From Pseudoips prasinana (Eukaryota; Arthropoda; Insecta; Lepidoptera; Nolidae): 64,000 bases of DNA. The stretch spans positions 10,744,001 through 10,808,000 of the forward strand of contig OX621244.1 of NCBI GenBank assembly GCA_951640165.1, read 5' to 3'. Position numbers and translations under genes: made by a program. Position 1 is the stretch's first letter. Each line of letters begins with the position of its first letter. Positions 44,323 to 56,329 of the stretch are shown here, piece after piece. The notes beneath the pieces are model-generated. The model was not told the origin of the DNA and ran no database searches. It worked only from the letters and a program-made list of their open reading frames with translations.

Positions 44323-44959
44323 GCTGTGATGAAATTATTATGAAGATATAATTATCCTTTGATGTTTGTATGGAAATACAGATACCTATGTTTTCAAAGC
44401 ACGCAATCTAGGGGTAAGCGTGTGTCGCCTTTATTATGAGCCGCTAAATAAACCTTTTGATAATCTAGGTGTATGGTATAACACTTTTATATTTAAAACA
44501 CAGAATAGGAATATTTGATAAATTACCTTTATGGTAACAGAGTTGTATGTTATGTATGTTATGGCAACACCGTGTGTGTAAAAAAACATAGGTCCCAAAC
44601 CAAACAATTTTACCTTATTCCGTCTTATACATGGTTTGTGGTAATTCATGTATGATACACATGAATTACCACGATTAACTTAAATTGGAAGTTTATATAA
44701 CACAACAACATGATTAAGTTTGTTACTTTGGCAAATTTACGTTCAATGATTTTACGATCAAAATTATCAATTTGGAAGGACTACACTAACTACCTAAAAG
44801 CAAATGGAACGGTCAATTCAATTTTTCGAACTGATCAGGTGAGCGTTACGTACAGGCCGCAATAAAATATTCTCACGAGATTCGGTAACAATCTTCTGAA
44901 TTATTACAAAATTATTTAGTTTTGCGTACAAATCCTAAAACCGGACTTCTTAATCAACT
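44323..44959. other. No gene; 14-bp hairpin at 44638-44672
   Basis: Perfect arms 44638-44651 and 44659-44672 with a 7-base loop. Otherwise AT-rich and unassigned. Confidence 0.45.
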
Positions 44960-45195
44960 TGACTGGCCTGTTCATTTAGTGGGAGCGACCCTGACTGCTT
45001 AGCCATAGTTTGTGGGTTCGATCAAATCTTTGTGTGATGAGCACGATACTTGGTATTTGTCTGGGTGTAATTTATCTATAATATAAATATATTTTCAGAT
45101 ATAAAAGTATATTTATCAGTTATTTGGTTGCCATAGCGCACTATCTGCCTAGTTTGAGAGCCGTAGGCAGTGTGTTAGTTGTTCCAAGATAAATT
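44960..45195 (+). mobile_element. Degraded SINE (family B)
   Basis: 'gtgggttcgatcaaatcttt' is a shortened B-box region. The middle ('gtctgggtgtaatttatcta') and tail ('atttggttgccatagcgcac', 'gtgtgttagttgttccaag') follow family B with many changes. Confidence 0.6.
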
Positions 45196-46035
45196 TATAT
45201 ATTTTTAATTTTGTTTGTTAAGGGTTTTTGATTCCTTAAATGCTACAATTTAATAACATTGTTCTACTTTTTCTGTACTTATACGCTAATTTATACTAAC
45301 TTATTATATCAGATGCGATGTTTGAAACGAATTGAGATACTACGGAGATAAGGGGGTGGTAGTGTTTTTACAAATATAATAGTAATTTCAGTGAGTCTGA
45401 GAGGCTTTCACCGCTTCACCGGACGATAAGCTTTTTCGTGTTATAATGTAGTTGCTAGTACTATAACTAAAAGTACCCACATGCAAATGTTAATTCATGA
45501 AATAAAAAATAAAGCAATAATTTGAAATAAATTTAAGTCTGTTTGTGTTTGTTATAATCTACTAATATTAAGGTCTGGCTGGTAAAGTTACTGAATACTT
45601 AAGCTAAATAATAAAGCATGTAACACAACACGGTCAAACAAATTGTTTTTAACTTGTGTAAACATCGTCGTTGACATTGAGTTAAATATACGGTACGCGC
45701 TTTGCAATTCATACATCATAACAAAACATTTTACAGAATAGTGGTAAACAAGACCCAATTACTTTAAGTGAAATTACAACGAGAGGGAGCTAATTTATTA
45801 CTTTATATTCTAAAGATGTTGAGCCTTGGTAGGTATTATAAAAGTGAAATGTAATGTGAAAATTATAAAACTACTTTTATACCAATAGATAAACTTTGTG
45901 ATTTTCAGATTTTACACATGACACACTCTTCTGGGTACGATGTCCTAAGCACTTAAGTACTGAAAACATGCTCACCAACATTTTTACCATTATTGTCATA
46001 CTTAACTAGCTTTTCATTCACAAAAGGAAAATTCC
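45196..46035. other. No assignable feature
   Basis: AT-rich; nothing recognised. Confidence 0.35.
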
Positions 46036-46200
46036 CGACCCAAGTCACCGTATCAACTGTTAAATCTTTATTCAAAAAGGGCTTAAAACGGATAAGAGTA
46101 ACAACCGGCCAATAATTCTAATACTCATACTTTCTAAAATATTTCAAAAAAAGAAGAAAGTTCATTATCAGCAATTTTGATAGCGTGACACAAGGATTTA
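46036..46200 (+). pseudogene. Decayed LINE reverse transcriptase remnant
   Basis: Plus-strand codons read SLFKKG, then after a one-base shift LKTDKSNNRPIILILILSKI with FQK. This matches the conserved RT opening 'PLFKKGD...D.SNYRPISLL..LSKIFEK'. A stop lies just upstream and the frame decays after 46165. Only about 50 codons are recognisable. Confidence 0.6.
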
Positions 46201-46395
46201 AACTATAACAATAAAAAAGCATATTGCAGAAAGAAAATTATATATAAAAATAACATTCAACTAAATATAAAAATAAACTTGTTATTATTTTAAATCAGAA
46301 AAAGACTGTTCAATTTCCTTACAGAGAATAAAAACCTTTTTTTATCATATTTATTATAGTTTATACTTATTGTCCAAATTAATAATGCAACATGA
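46201..46395. other. No assignable feature
   Basis: AT-rich; nothing recognised. Confidence 0.3.
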
Positions 46396-46717
46396 TGTAA
46401 AACTCAGGAGGGAATGGCTCGAAATCAAACATGATCAGTACCATAACAACATAATTTTATTACACATTATCTTCAGTTTATAACATTAAATCATAAAAAG
46501 AGCTACTTACGTTAGCTATCGCTCGACGGACGATGACCGATTGCCTTCACATCTGCGTCTACCTGACGCTGTCAATTCAAGTTTGACACTGACGTTTGAC
46601 AACTGTTGCCCTCGGATTAAGTAATATTCGATGAATAATCGAATATTCGATGAATAATAATATGAGGTGGCGATTTATATTAGATTATTATTTACGTGTT
46701 GAGTAATGCGTGTTACA
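46396..46717 (-). repeat. LTR-like repeat, copy 1 (322 bp)
   Basis: Nearly identical to 52260-52571. The ends are TG...CA (tgtaaaactc / gtgttaca). Read on the minus strand it has a TATA-like stretch, a GC-richer middle and an AATAAA-type signal (taataaaatt) before the end, in LTR order. It differs from copy 2 mainly by extra 'attcgatgaataa' near 46630-46660. No target duplication is evident on either side. Confidence 0.55.
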
Positions 46718-46867
46718 ATCGGCCATCCTTCGCGAAACGAGTCCCATCGTTTGACTATAATCACATAACATTATATACTTTAAGTAAATTATGGAACAAA
46801 CACATTCTATAAGTAAATAACATAAAAATCAAAATACAACAATTATTATGTGTATATATAATAAAAT
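46718..46867. other. No assignable feature
   Basis: Nothing recognised; neither a primer-binding site nor a purine tract is seen next to the LTR-like repeat. Confidence 0.3.
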
Positions 46868-47462
46868 TTAGATGTTCCGTAACACTCCTGGGCGGCAAGT
46901 TCGTATGCCTCTCATGCCCGCTACGGACCACCTAACTATCTCTATAGTGGTGTAGAATAGGGTTACTTCCTTCACCGCTAATCTACAACCCACTGCAACG
47001 TTGCGTAACAATTCCTGGGCGGCAAATCCTATGCCTCTCATGCCCGCCACGCAACGTCCTCGGGAAGACACAGTTTATACTCACTAAGTCACTGCAACGC
47101 TGCGTAACAATTCCTGGGCGGCAAATCCTATGCCCCTCATGCCCGCTACGCAACGTCCTCGGCAGGACACAGTTTGTACTCACTAAATCACTGCAACGCT
47201 GCGTAACAATTCCTGGGCGGCAAATCCTATGCCTCTCATGCCCGCTACGCAGCGTCCTCGGCAGGACACAGTTTGTACTCACTAAATCACTGCAACGCTG
47301 CGTAACAATTCCTGGGCGGCAAATCCTATGCCTCTCATGCCCGCTACGCAGCGTCCTCGGCAGGACACAGTTTGTACTCACTAAATCACTGCAACGCTGC
47401 GTAACAATTCCTGGGCGGCAAATCCTATGCCTCTCATGCCCGCTACGCAGCGCCCTCGGCAG
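46868..47462 (-). repeat. 99-bp tandem repeat array
   Basis: Units begin at 46991, 47090, 47189, 47288 and 47387, each exactly 99 bases apart; a diverged partial unit precedes at 46868-46930. Unit landmarks: 'cactgcaacgctgcgtaaca', 'attcctgggcggcaaatcct', 'tctcatgcccgctacgcagc', 'ggcaggacacagtttgtact'. Because 99 is divisible by 3, the minus strand stays open as a 33-residue repeat (47381-46983), with 'RTLRSGHERHRICRPGIVTQ' in each unit. The frame is a consequence of the period; no gene structure is visible. Confidence 0.9.
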
Positions 47463-48448
47463 GAACCATACTTACATACATACATTCATACTCACTATTA
47501 TAATATCTAATGACATATCTTAGGTTTAACAGTGTCATTAACAGTGCTTTGATAACAAATCACAAATCAACGAATTGAATGATTTAATCACTAATCACTA
47601 TTACTATTAATTGAGTAATTGTAGATTGAAACTCATTCGTTATTATCACTATCGCTGCTACTATCACTAATATCCTTTGAAGAGCAGGGGCATTGAAACC
47701 TATCCACGAGAATGCCTTTTTCAGGTAGGGTCCTCCATCCACGAGGTAACGATTGACTGACTTGGTAAGACCTTCATGATCCTATAAGGTTTTTACAATC
47801 TTGTTTCTTTGACTTATCTAGACCAGTAACTATCGCTCTAGCTATACGTACTATTTTCGTTCTCATTATATTTTGTACTCATTATCTTTTACTACCAATA
47901 TTAAACCACTATTTACGTTACTAGTTAGAGTAGTCCTGCTACTTGACAATTTATTTAATTTCCGTTTCTATTTTTAATATAAATTTATTTATTTATTTAT
48001 GGAATTATGAAATATTTATTAGTTTGTTATATTTGTTTATGTATGAATATGAAAGTATGTAAGTACATTAACCTATGTAGTATATTTATTATTAGGTTAG
48101 GACACTACACTCTGTAGAACTGACGACGGTACACTATCAGCTGCCTGTCATTTACAATTATGCTAGTCCATCCTACGGTTGTCTGGAAGAAATCGCTATT
48201 ATGTGATAAGACCGCCAATTGTACATTATTTATACATAATTGTACGTCAGTAAGTATTATTACACTTTCCGTGAACTAAAGAAACAATCGCAGCCAGTAT
48301 TGTCAATTTGATTCGCGTATTATCTACCGCGAGTCTTCACTTCTCCCATCATGCACTGAACCATATTTCACTCTGTGTAAGACAAACGATGTGGTCTCTA
48401 TTCTGTGACATTCGTAAAACCTCAATCATGTATAGCCCTACATCAACA
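47463..48448. other. No assignable feature
   Basis: AT-rich; nothing recognised. Confidence 0.4.
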
Positions 48449-48600
48449 TCCCACTAATATTATAAATACGAACGCCTGCGAGTACGAATGTATGGATGTC
48501 TGTTACTCCTTCACCCAAAAACACTGTAAGGAGTTTATTGAAACTTTAAAATACACACATTCAGAATTTCAGATAAGGGTAGTTGCCAAGTAAGTAGGAA
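48449..48600 (+). mobile_element. Helitron-like 5' end
   Basis: Starts TCCCACTAATATTATAAA preceded by A, the common lepidopteran Helitron 5' form, followed by 'ctgttactccttcacccaaa'. No CTAG terminus can be linked, so it is a truncated copy. Confidence 0.5.
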
Positions 48601-49959
48601 AAATTCTGCCATCCACGCTCTATACTGGCGTGCGCTGGAAAGCCGTTAGAATTACACGAATATATAAAAAAGCTCGCAACAGCGTCGCATCAGTTATGTG
48701 TATCGCCAAAATAGTGAATCCTAAATACAAATAATATAAGAATATAATAGTAGTAACAAATTGATTCTTATGTTAAAATGAATATTTTTCTCGCTAACGT
48801 TGATAAACTTCATATACATCGGTACATCAACGTTCATGAATATATACGTAAATATATATATGTAATATATATTAATATATATGTAAATCTGTTTGGCGTT
48901 TATAACACCTATTTAGACATCATCATTAAAAGTACTTTCTAGTTTCAATTTACATACGTATATTACGCAATATAGAAAATGGGTCACTCCAGTAACACTG
49001 TCTGTTACGCCTTCAAAATTAAATGAATTTGGTATAAAGATAGATCGAAGTAATAATCCTAGAATCGCGGGCGCCATAAGTGTATTAATAGATTATATTA
49101 TGTATTAACATATTATATTATGTAACTAAACATGTACGTTCAGATGTTTCATAATCAACACGCAAACGGATTTAGATGAATTTCAGTAAAGAGATTCTTT
49201 ATTACCGTGTTTAATGTATTGGATACTTTTATGCCTGATAAATATTTGGATCCTGTGGCATAATTAAAACTATTTTATAATAATTAGATTTAATTTGGTA
49301 TAAACGTCATTTAGAATCTAGTGTTTTATTTTTAGCTAGCAATTCTCTGCAGTGTTGTTTCAGTAAATCAGTTAGTGGCTGATCTAAGTCTATAAAAGGC
49401 CTTATCCGAATAGATAAGTTGAGACACTTTATAACATTGATTTACTAACTCCAAGGTAATGAGCTCCAGTGACAATAGCGGTTTCTTTTTTTTATTTTGG
49501 TTAAAATTTTGGTTAATATACCTAAGGTTTACAGTAACAGACAGCTTGCACCATTCACAATTACGTGGCTATTCACCGAACTTGCATCTAACTCTTGACC
49601 TACAACGCTTCTACAAACGCATCGCATAAGGACTTCACTTAGATACATGTTATTTTACGCAGTTACCTATTTAGTGACAGGAAGATAGTTTTATGTGCGT
49701 AATTTAACTAGTACGCTAGATTTCATCTCAACGGTAGTTTTAATCATTTGTAAATTGGGTCGTTCTGTAACACTAGGACCTAATAGCACACTGTAATTAA
49801 TTTAGGAATCATCCACAGCAAACACCTCAGCGTTGCTTCCAAGAAGACCCTATATTTTAATACATACACATTAGTGCAGTCTAAGGGTAAATAAGGCTCG
49901 TTCTCTAACCCTCTTAAAATTGCACGAACAACCCGTTTCCATTAAAGGCCTAATCATTA
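48601..49959. other. No gene; TA-rich patches
   Basis: TATATA-rich stretch at about 48838-48890. No supported gene or element. Confidence 0.4.
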
Positions 49960-50455
49960 GACGAACACGTCTGTTTATCCTCAGTCTAGGTGTAATTATC
50001 CATATAAGTATGTATTTACAAAAGAAAAGTAGTATCTATACATATAATAAAATCGTAGGAAAGCCAAAACTGTACATTGAATATTTAAAAAAAAAAAGGA
50101 TACTTGGCGCGTGATCTGCAGTCGATATCGAGCCAAAAATATAGTTTTAAGATTTTTTTTTCTGTTTATCTGTTTCTCTCTATGTATGTTCGGGCTAAAC
50201 TCAAAAAGTACTGCATGGATTTACTTCAAATTTTGCACGAATATTACTAAGAGGTCGGGTCAACATATAGGCTACATATTATCACGCTATCACCTACGAG
50301 GGAGGAGCTGTGATAATTTATGAAGTTTAGCGTGGGTAATACCGTGGGGCACAGCTAGTATGTAATATATCAGCTATCCGGCCTCCATAGTACAAGCTTA
50401 GTCTGCGATCAGATGGCAGTGTGTAAATAATGTATTATTATTATTGGATGATCCT
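49960..50455 (+). mobile_element. SINE (family B) fragment split by a Helitron
   Basis: The SINE middle lies at 49960-50034 (ending 'aaaagaaaagtagta') and continues at 50359 ('tatgtaatatatcagctatc') to about 50455. Against the intact copy at 16247-16512 no base is lost or duplicated at the break. The head is missing. Confidence 0.85.
50035..50358 (+). mobile_element. Non-autonomous Helitron inserted in a SINE
   Basis: A 324-base element starting TCTATACATATAATAAAATC and ending 'ggggcacagctag'. It sits exactly between A and T of the SINE word 'gtagtatatgta', with no target duplication. The interior matches 30092-30411 in reverse. It is non-coding, so it must have been moved by a helicase encoded elsewhere (a relic is at 55798-57568). 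Confidence 0.9.
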
Positions 50456-51302
50456 ACCATTAACTTTTATAGCAATGTAAATTATCACTAGTCATCGTAA
50501 AAATTTTAACATTGAGAATATTCTTGTCCTTTGTGTCAAATTCTTATGTCCTAGGACAATACGTGGATACTGCCCCATAAGGTTGTATTTTGCGCTGTTA
50601 AGGATCAGATTCGGCACTTAAAACTAGGGTGCCCGATCTCCTGGAAATTGTAGCACTTCATTTGATTTGGCTTATTTTGGCATATATTCTGGAGACTGCC
50701 GGTGGTAGTATTTGTAAATAATATCTTAGAATCTAATTGCACTCGGGGGTAGACCGTAACAACAAGTAGGATTCGTGGAAATCCTCAAGCTGTTTGAATT
50801 TCGCGGCCGAACACGCTAACGCCTAACTGTCAATACCGTGGTTTAGGTAATCCACCGCTTGCTTTTCAAAGATCTTACAACGATTCAAAAGATTAATCTT
50901 AGCAAAATAGTAAATTTTGGATATTCTCCGAGGCTTGCCCTTCTATTAAGCATCTGCATCAATAACTCTGCTTAATTTTCGTTAGATGGGAAGGATTCTT
51001 TAGGCAAGAACTTCCACTCAACCCATGTATGCTGCTTAGTAGAAGGTAGGCCTTGGTAGCATGCCCCGCATGTTCTGGTTTAGCATGATCCGACAGCATA
51101 GGCAGGGCATTGTGAATAGTTTATTTTTCCTTCTAACGGTAAATTTCTACACATACGTCCACTTTATCGAGCCAAGCGTTAATCGTTTGCTCTTTAGGCA
51201 AAAGGTTAAACTCTGGTAAAAGCTTATTGAGGGTTGACAATTATTCACGATCCCCTGTCCAATTCTTAAAAACTCACGTTCAGGATCACGAAGTCTCCGA
51301 CC
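50456..51302. other. No assignable feature
   Basis: Nothing recognised. Confidence 0.4.
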
Positions 51303-51571
51303 TGGGATCCTGCCTCTGCCTCAGCCTCAGCCTCAGCCTCAGCCTCTGCCTCTGCCACTGCCTCTGCCTCTGCCTCTGCCTCTGCCTCTGCCTCTGCCTC
51401 TGCCTCTGCCTCTGCCTCTGCCTCTGCCTCTGCCTCTGCCTCTGCCTCTGCCTCTGCCTCTGCCTCAGCCTCAGCCTCTGCCTCTGCCTCTGCAGCCGGT
51501 GTGCTCAGCAGCCGGTGTGCTCAGCAGCCGGTGTGCTCAGCAGCCGGTGTGCTCAGCAGCCGGTGTGGTCT
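51303..51571 (+). repeat. Hexamer microsatellite followed by 16-bp minisatellite
   Basis: 51303-51491 is (CTCTGC)n with interspersed CTCAGC variants near both ends. 51492-51571 is five direct copies of gcagccggtgtgctca, the last slightly changed. A frame stays open through both (51227-51643) because hexamers keep one frame; its Leu/Cys/Ser-only content argues against a real protein. Confidence 0.95.
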
Positions 51572-52259
51572 CAGCCTTGCGTTATTCGATCTGTCTCTAT
51601 CACGCATTGTACTGGAACTCACGACATAAAAATATGTAAATGACGTGGTTGGTAGGTTTAATAAAATATTGGCACGAGTTGGGCTACGTATCTAACTAGC
51701 TATTAAAGTAAATTTATAACCAATAAACTATAATTATAAAATTATAATTAAGCACAGTACTTGCAAATCACTGTGGTTCACTTACTTATGAAAACTATTA
51801 ATAAAGATATTATTTTAAACTAAGAATGTCAGAAAAAGGTAGTAAGCTCATTGTACGAGTTTTATTTTCTAATAACGTCGGTAGTTCGCAGAGTTTAGTA
51901 CACAAAAAATAAAATAATCCGATTTCATCCATCAATCTACTTGATAAAATTTACATTGGCATATATCAGGAGGCTCACCGTAAATACAGGCGTAAGCGCC
52001 CGTAATTATTTTTGGAAAATACACAAATATATAAAAATTCTAGATGTCCACATGTGAGATAAAACAATGAACATCAATTCAGTTTAATAGAGGCTATACC
52101 ATTAGAAACTTTTGTGTTCTATACATTGTGACTTACCAACAAGACTATTTACAACTATTATCAGATATTTTGGATGGACTGATCATGTAATACAACGTGT
52201 TATGGGCGTGGCAATGCAAAACGAAAAACGTTAATTTTGCAATTATCGCACTTCTGAGA
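51572..52259. other. No assignable feature
   Basis: AT-rich; nothing recognised. Confidence 0.4.
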
Positions 52260-52571
52260 TGTAAAACTCAGGAGGGAATGGCTCGAAATCAAACATGATC
52301 AGTACCATAACAACATAATTTTATTACACATTATCTTCAGTTTATAACATTAAATCATAAAAAGAGCTACTTACGTTAGCTATCGCTCGACGGACGATGA
52401 CCGATTGCCTTCACATCTGCGTCTACCTGACGCTGTCAATTCAAGTTTGACACTGACGTTTGACAACTGTTGCCCTCGGATTAAGTAATATTCGATGAAT
52501 AATCGAATATTAGTTATGAGGTGGCGATTTATATTAGATTATTATTTACGTGTTGAGTAATGCGTGTTACA
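52260..52571 (-). repeat. LTR-like repeat, copy 2 (312 bp)
   Basis: Same orientation as 46396-46717 and almost identical over its length. The flanks differ from those of copy 1 (left 'cttctgaga', right 'ataaccaat'). No retroelement coding sequence lies between the two copies, so they are best read as separate solo LTRs or as an unnamed short element with TGTAA...TTACA ends. Confidence 0.55.
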
Positions 52572-52737
52572 ATAACCAATACGAAAGAGAAGACAGAAAT
52601 TGTCTTCAGAATATTGAAAGTTCTAAATTGATGTGAAATTATTTTATTATTGGACCTAGAAGCTTAAAGGTGTTAAAGATATTCAAATTTATAACTCTCT
52701 TATTTACAGTTGAATATAATTTAAATCAATTACAAAT
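52572..52737. other. No assignable feature
   Basis: Nothing recognised. Confidence 0.3.
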
Positions 52738-52890
52738 GTCATATCAGCCGAATGACGTCCACAGCTGGACAAAGACCTTGCCAAAAGATTTCCACGATTT
52801 AATTGTGTCCATCATTTGGAGGTACACGCCATAATCGCCACGCTTGGCAGACGGGATGGCGATCGCAGATTGATGGTCATAATATACAGC
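52738..52890 (-). mobile_element. RTE-type LINE 3' tail fragment
   Basis: The minus strand carries 'ctttgtccagctgtggacgt' and 'cattcggctgatatga', the end of the RTE element. The upstream part is strongly decayed. Confidence 0.65.
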
Positions 52891-53406
52891 GAGACACTGA
52901 TGCCCGTTCTGTGGTAGATATTCCCTCGGGGTGACTTCTACCCCATCTCACCCACGGGATGAGATGGGGTGAGGATATTCTAGTAATCAGCCACACAGTA
53001 GAATAATATTTCGAATTAACCGCATGCTAATGTGCTGTAGTTATAGATATTTTTCCATTAGTATATTATTTTTTCACCCCTTTACAAGTCCTGTGTTGTT
53101 AATCTATCATTCTACGTTTGTGACGTTTTCCATTACGGAAAATTTTAATCGTGTGAGTATATCGGAAGATACAATCTTTCTATATTGAATTATTTCAACA
53201 CGGCTCCATTTTTCGATATTGTTCAAGGTTCTCTAGTCCTTGTAGTTTGATAGAACCAATGATTATTATCTTTGTGACCTTGTTATGACGAGTGTCTATT
53301 ATGAATAAAGGTAGTAATTATAGCAGAAATTTGTTAAAAGGATGTTTGATTGAGTCAATGGATTATGTACTGATGGAGAGGTCTATTCTATTTTAAACGT
53401 GATTTA
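52891..53406. other. No gene; 11-bp hairpin at 52940-52970
   Basis: Short inverted repeat accccatctca/tgagatggggt. Otherwise unassigned AT-rich DNA. Confidence 0.35.
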
Positions 53407-53787
53407 TATACAACATGTAGCGTAATTAACGCACTTCCTGAAAATAGTTAGTTCAGAATCATTTACTGAATCGATTTATATAATTGTAGGTAATTTTTTA
53501 TTCCAAAATAATTCTAACTACGGAAATTATTGTCATATCAACCCTGTAGGGTCAAAACCAATTGAAATGGACCGTAAGTCAAAGTAATTAGACTTATAAA
53601 TCGCAGTTTTATTTGTATTCATACAAATTCGATCATTCAATACAAAATAAAGAAAAATAAACTTTATTCCAAGAAACTAATTTAGTAAATAATAATAAAT
53701 AAAATTCAGTGTATGTATTATGATTACGACATAATATTCTAATTGGGGTGTTTGAGGGTGTGCGTTAATTACGTTACATGTTGTATA
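53407..53787. mobile_element. MITE copy 2 (family of 38521-38917)
   Basis: Ends 'tatacaacatgtagcgtaat' and 'attacgttacatgttgtata' pair over about 30 bases with few mismatches. The interior ('gttcagaatcatttactgaa', 'caagaaactaatttagtaaa', 'attggggtgtttgagggtgt') matches copy 1. No coding sequence. Confidence 0.8.
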
Positions 53788-54777
53788 CAATCATATGAAT
53801 TCAGTAACTAACACGTAAGTTCTTTTTTTATCAACTTCCTTATCCAGAAATGATTTTGTTTTTTAATTTTAAAGTCACACTGACCTCTTTTCATTTAAAT
53901 ACATAGGTAATTGAAAAGTAAACAATTAAGTTATCAAATAGTAGTCATAAATGTTTATTATGAGTCAAGGCTTGCTGTGTGCCCGTTAATTAGTTGTTTG
54001 CACTAGGGAAATATTCCCTAGTTCGAAGGTTATTTTTAAAAGAATGAAGAGGAAGAAAAAATACAAGCGAAGATCGTTTAATAGCTGGGGTGGACATTGC
54101 CAATTACTGGAGGTAAAATAGAGGATATCGCTTAGAAACCTATGAATGGATTATTGAAATTTAATTTAATATATGTTCACTACGCATACACATCGCTTCA
54201 GTCATTGTAACAAGAACACTATTTATTAGAAATTTGTCCTGTTTTTATAAAATAAGCCAGCGACAAGCTACAGCCCTATGGACGCTTCCAACACCTGGGT
54301 TATCACTTGGGTATTGCCGACTCTTTAAAAACTTTCACAGTCCTCTTTGAAGTTCTCCTTGCTGCAGTGTCTTTAGAAAACAGTGGCAGGGAGCTCTTTG
54401 GTATGCTTTCTCGTCCCACTTAGCTTCCTTGAATGTCTCTAGGCGTGTATTTCGTCGTGCTTTACGGTAAAATTATTACCAATATCTATTGCATTGTTGG
54501 TAATGCATTACTCGAACATTTTATACGCGATATTATCTTTTCTACATCTTAACTCTCAATGTCTTATACTACAACTAGATATTTTAATGACCTTTACTAC
54601 TTTATATCCCCTAATAATTATAACAAATGTTAATCGTTTGCTGGAGTACGATACATTTATTAGATTTAAAATATATATGTGTATATAATCGAGTTCTGAT
54701 ACACGGCTCTAATAATTTTGACACATAGGCGTTTGTATTGATTAAATATTTATAAACTTATTTTTGCAAGATATCTA
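53788..54777. other. No assignable feature
   Basis: AT-rich; nothing recognised. Confidence 0.4.
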
Positions 54778-54965
54778 TCTATACATATAATAAATCTGTA
54801 GAAAAATAATTTTTGTACATCAAAAGAAAATCCAAAAAAAATAGCCAGGGTATTAAAGAACAACCAATAGAACCCATTTCCAGCATTTTTAGAATTTGTG
54901 TCTGTTTGTCTGTTTATATGTTCGGGTATCACGTAAAATATACGAAAGCAATGTAGATAACTACA
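54778..54965 (+). mobile_element. Helitron 5' end (family of 50035)
   Basis: Starts TCTATACATATAATAAATCT after an A. The interior has 'gtctgtttgtctgtttatat' and 'gttcgggtatcacgtaaaat'. A matching CTAG end was not found, so it is truncated. Confidence 0.6.
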
Positions 54966-55180
54966 CAACGATTGAGCGTAACTTGAGGTAACATTTATTT
55001 TTTGTTTTATTGCAATCGGTTCAGTCTATCAAAATATATTAGATTTTAAAGTAATCATGAAGAAAAATAACACACATTTCGTTACTTCAAGATGAACTAA
55101 TGTTTATAGTTGAACTACCTAACTGTCCGATAGATGTCATTGTGCATATTATGACATCTCTTTTCTGAATGAACTAGGTT
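54966..55180. other. No assignable feature
   Basis: Nothing recognised. Confidence 0.3.
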
Positions 55181-55679
55181 GATAGTTGATTTTTATTTCG
55201 ATAGATGTCGTTGTGCATTTCTTTTGACTCGCGGTGTTAACATTTGCCCGTGTTTGCTGATTGCACGAGTTACGTAGGGTTTTTAATGTTCTGAATTGTT
55301 TCGAAATAAGGTCTTGGTTGCCTAGAAGTATGTCGTTGTCCAAAATTGGTTATTAAAAAAATCTGTTTTCTTTGGGCAAATTGAATTATGTAGAAGGTTG
55401 GATTTGTTATAATTTAATTTTATATTATTGATAGTTGATTTTTATTTCGATAGATGTCGTTGTGCTTGATAGTTGAATTTTATTTCGATAAATGTCGTTG
55501 TGCATTGCTTTTGACTCGCGGTGTTAAGATTAGGGCTTTGAATGTTCCGAATTGTTTCGAAATAAGGTCTTGGTTGGCTAGAAGTATGTCGTTGTCCACA
55601 ATTGGTTATTAAAATATTCTATTTTCTTTGGGCAAATTGAATTATGTACAAGGTTGGATTTGTTATAATTTAATTTTAA
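55181..55679. repeat. Imperfect tandem duplication
   Basis: Unit A 55181-55429, a 38-base partial unit B 55430-55467, and unit C 55468-55679 share 'gatagttga', 'ttttatttcgata-atgtcg', 'cttttgactcgcggtgttaa', 'cgaaataaggtcttggttg' and 'gggcaaattgaattatgta'. C lacks about 34 bases of A. Non-coding. Confidence 0.8.
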
Positions 55680-55797
55680 ATTATAATGTCAGTAGATCGA
55701 AAGTTTGTGCTGTCGATTCGTTTGTAACGCGAATGTACAGACGATTCGAATTTTATTGAGCCGATTTAATGTATTTGAATGTAGTAAATTAACCCTG
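55680..55797. other. No assignable feature
   Basis: Short spacer; nothing recognised. Confidence 0.3.
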
Positions 55798-56329
55798 TCT
55801 ACCTATGTAAAAGAGGAAACTGACTGACTGACATATCAACGCACAGCCTGAATGGCTGGGGTTAGACACTTGAAATTTTGCCGGTAGTTACTTTTTATTT
55901 TTTATGACGTATGCATTCACTAAGGAAGGGTTTTTGAAAATACTAACCCTAAGGGGGTAAAATAGAGAATGAAAGATTGTATGAAAATCCGTAATTTTTT
56001 TAGTTAAAGGCATTGAAACTTATATTGAGTAGTTCAGCTAAAAATAAATATTTTAGAATTTTTGGAAATTCCACCCAAGGGCGTAAAATAGGGGATGTAA
56101 GTTTGTATGAAAAGTGTGTAATTTTTTAAGTGAAATGCATGAAAAATGGTATTTGGCCTTTCCGTTAAAAATAAAATTATGTATTTCATGATTTTATGAA
56201 TTTCCACCCCTAAGGGCGTATAATAGGGGATGTATGTTGCGTGTGGGTATACCTATAATGGTTCTGAGGAATTTGAAGCCACCTAAACTTTGCAACGGCA
56301 CTCGGCTTCAAGTCAAAACTTAGCATCGT

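Noticed and set aside
46991..47462. CRISPR-like array
   Set aside because: Units are contiguous 99-bp direct repeats without unique spacers, and the genome is an insect one.
51227..51643. 138-codon Leu/Cys/Ser frame
   Set aside because: Created by the hexamer microsatellite; low-complexity sequence with no other evidence.
46396..52571. One complete LTR retrotransposon between the two LTR-like repeats
   Set aside because: No gag/pol coding, primer-binding site, purine tract or matching outer target duplication is visible; the interior is filled by unrelated repeats.
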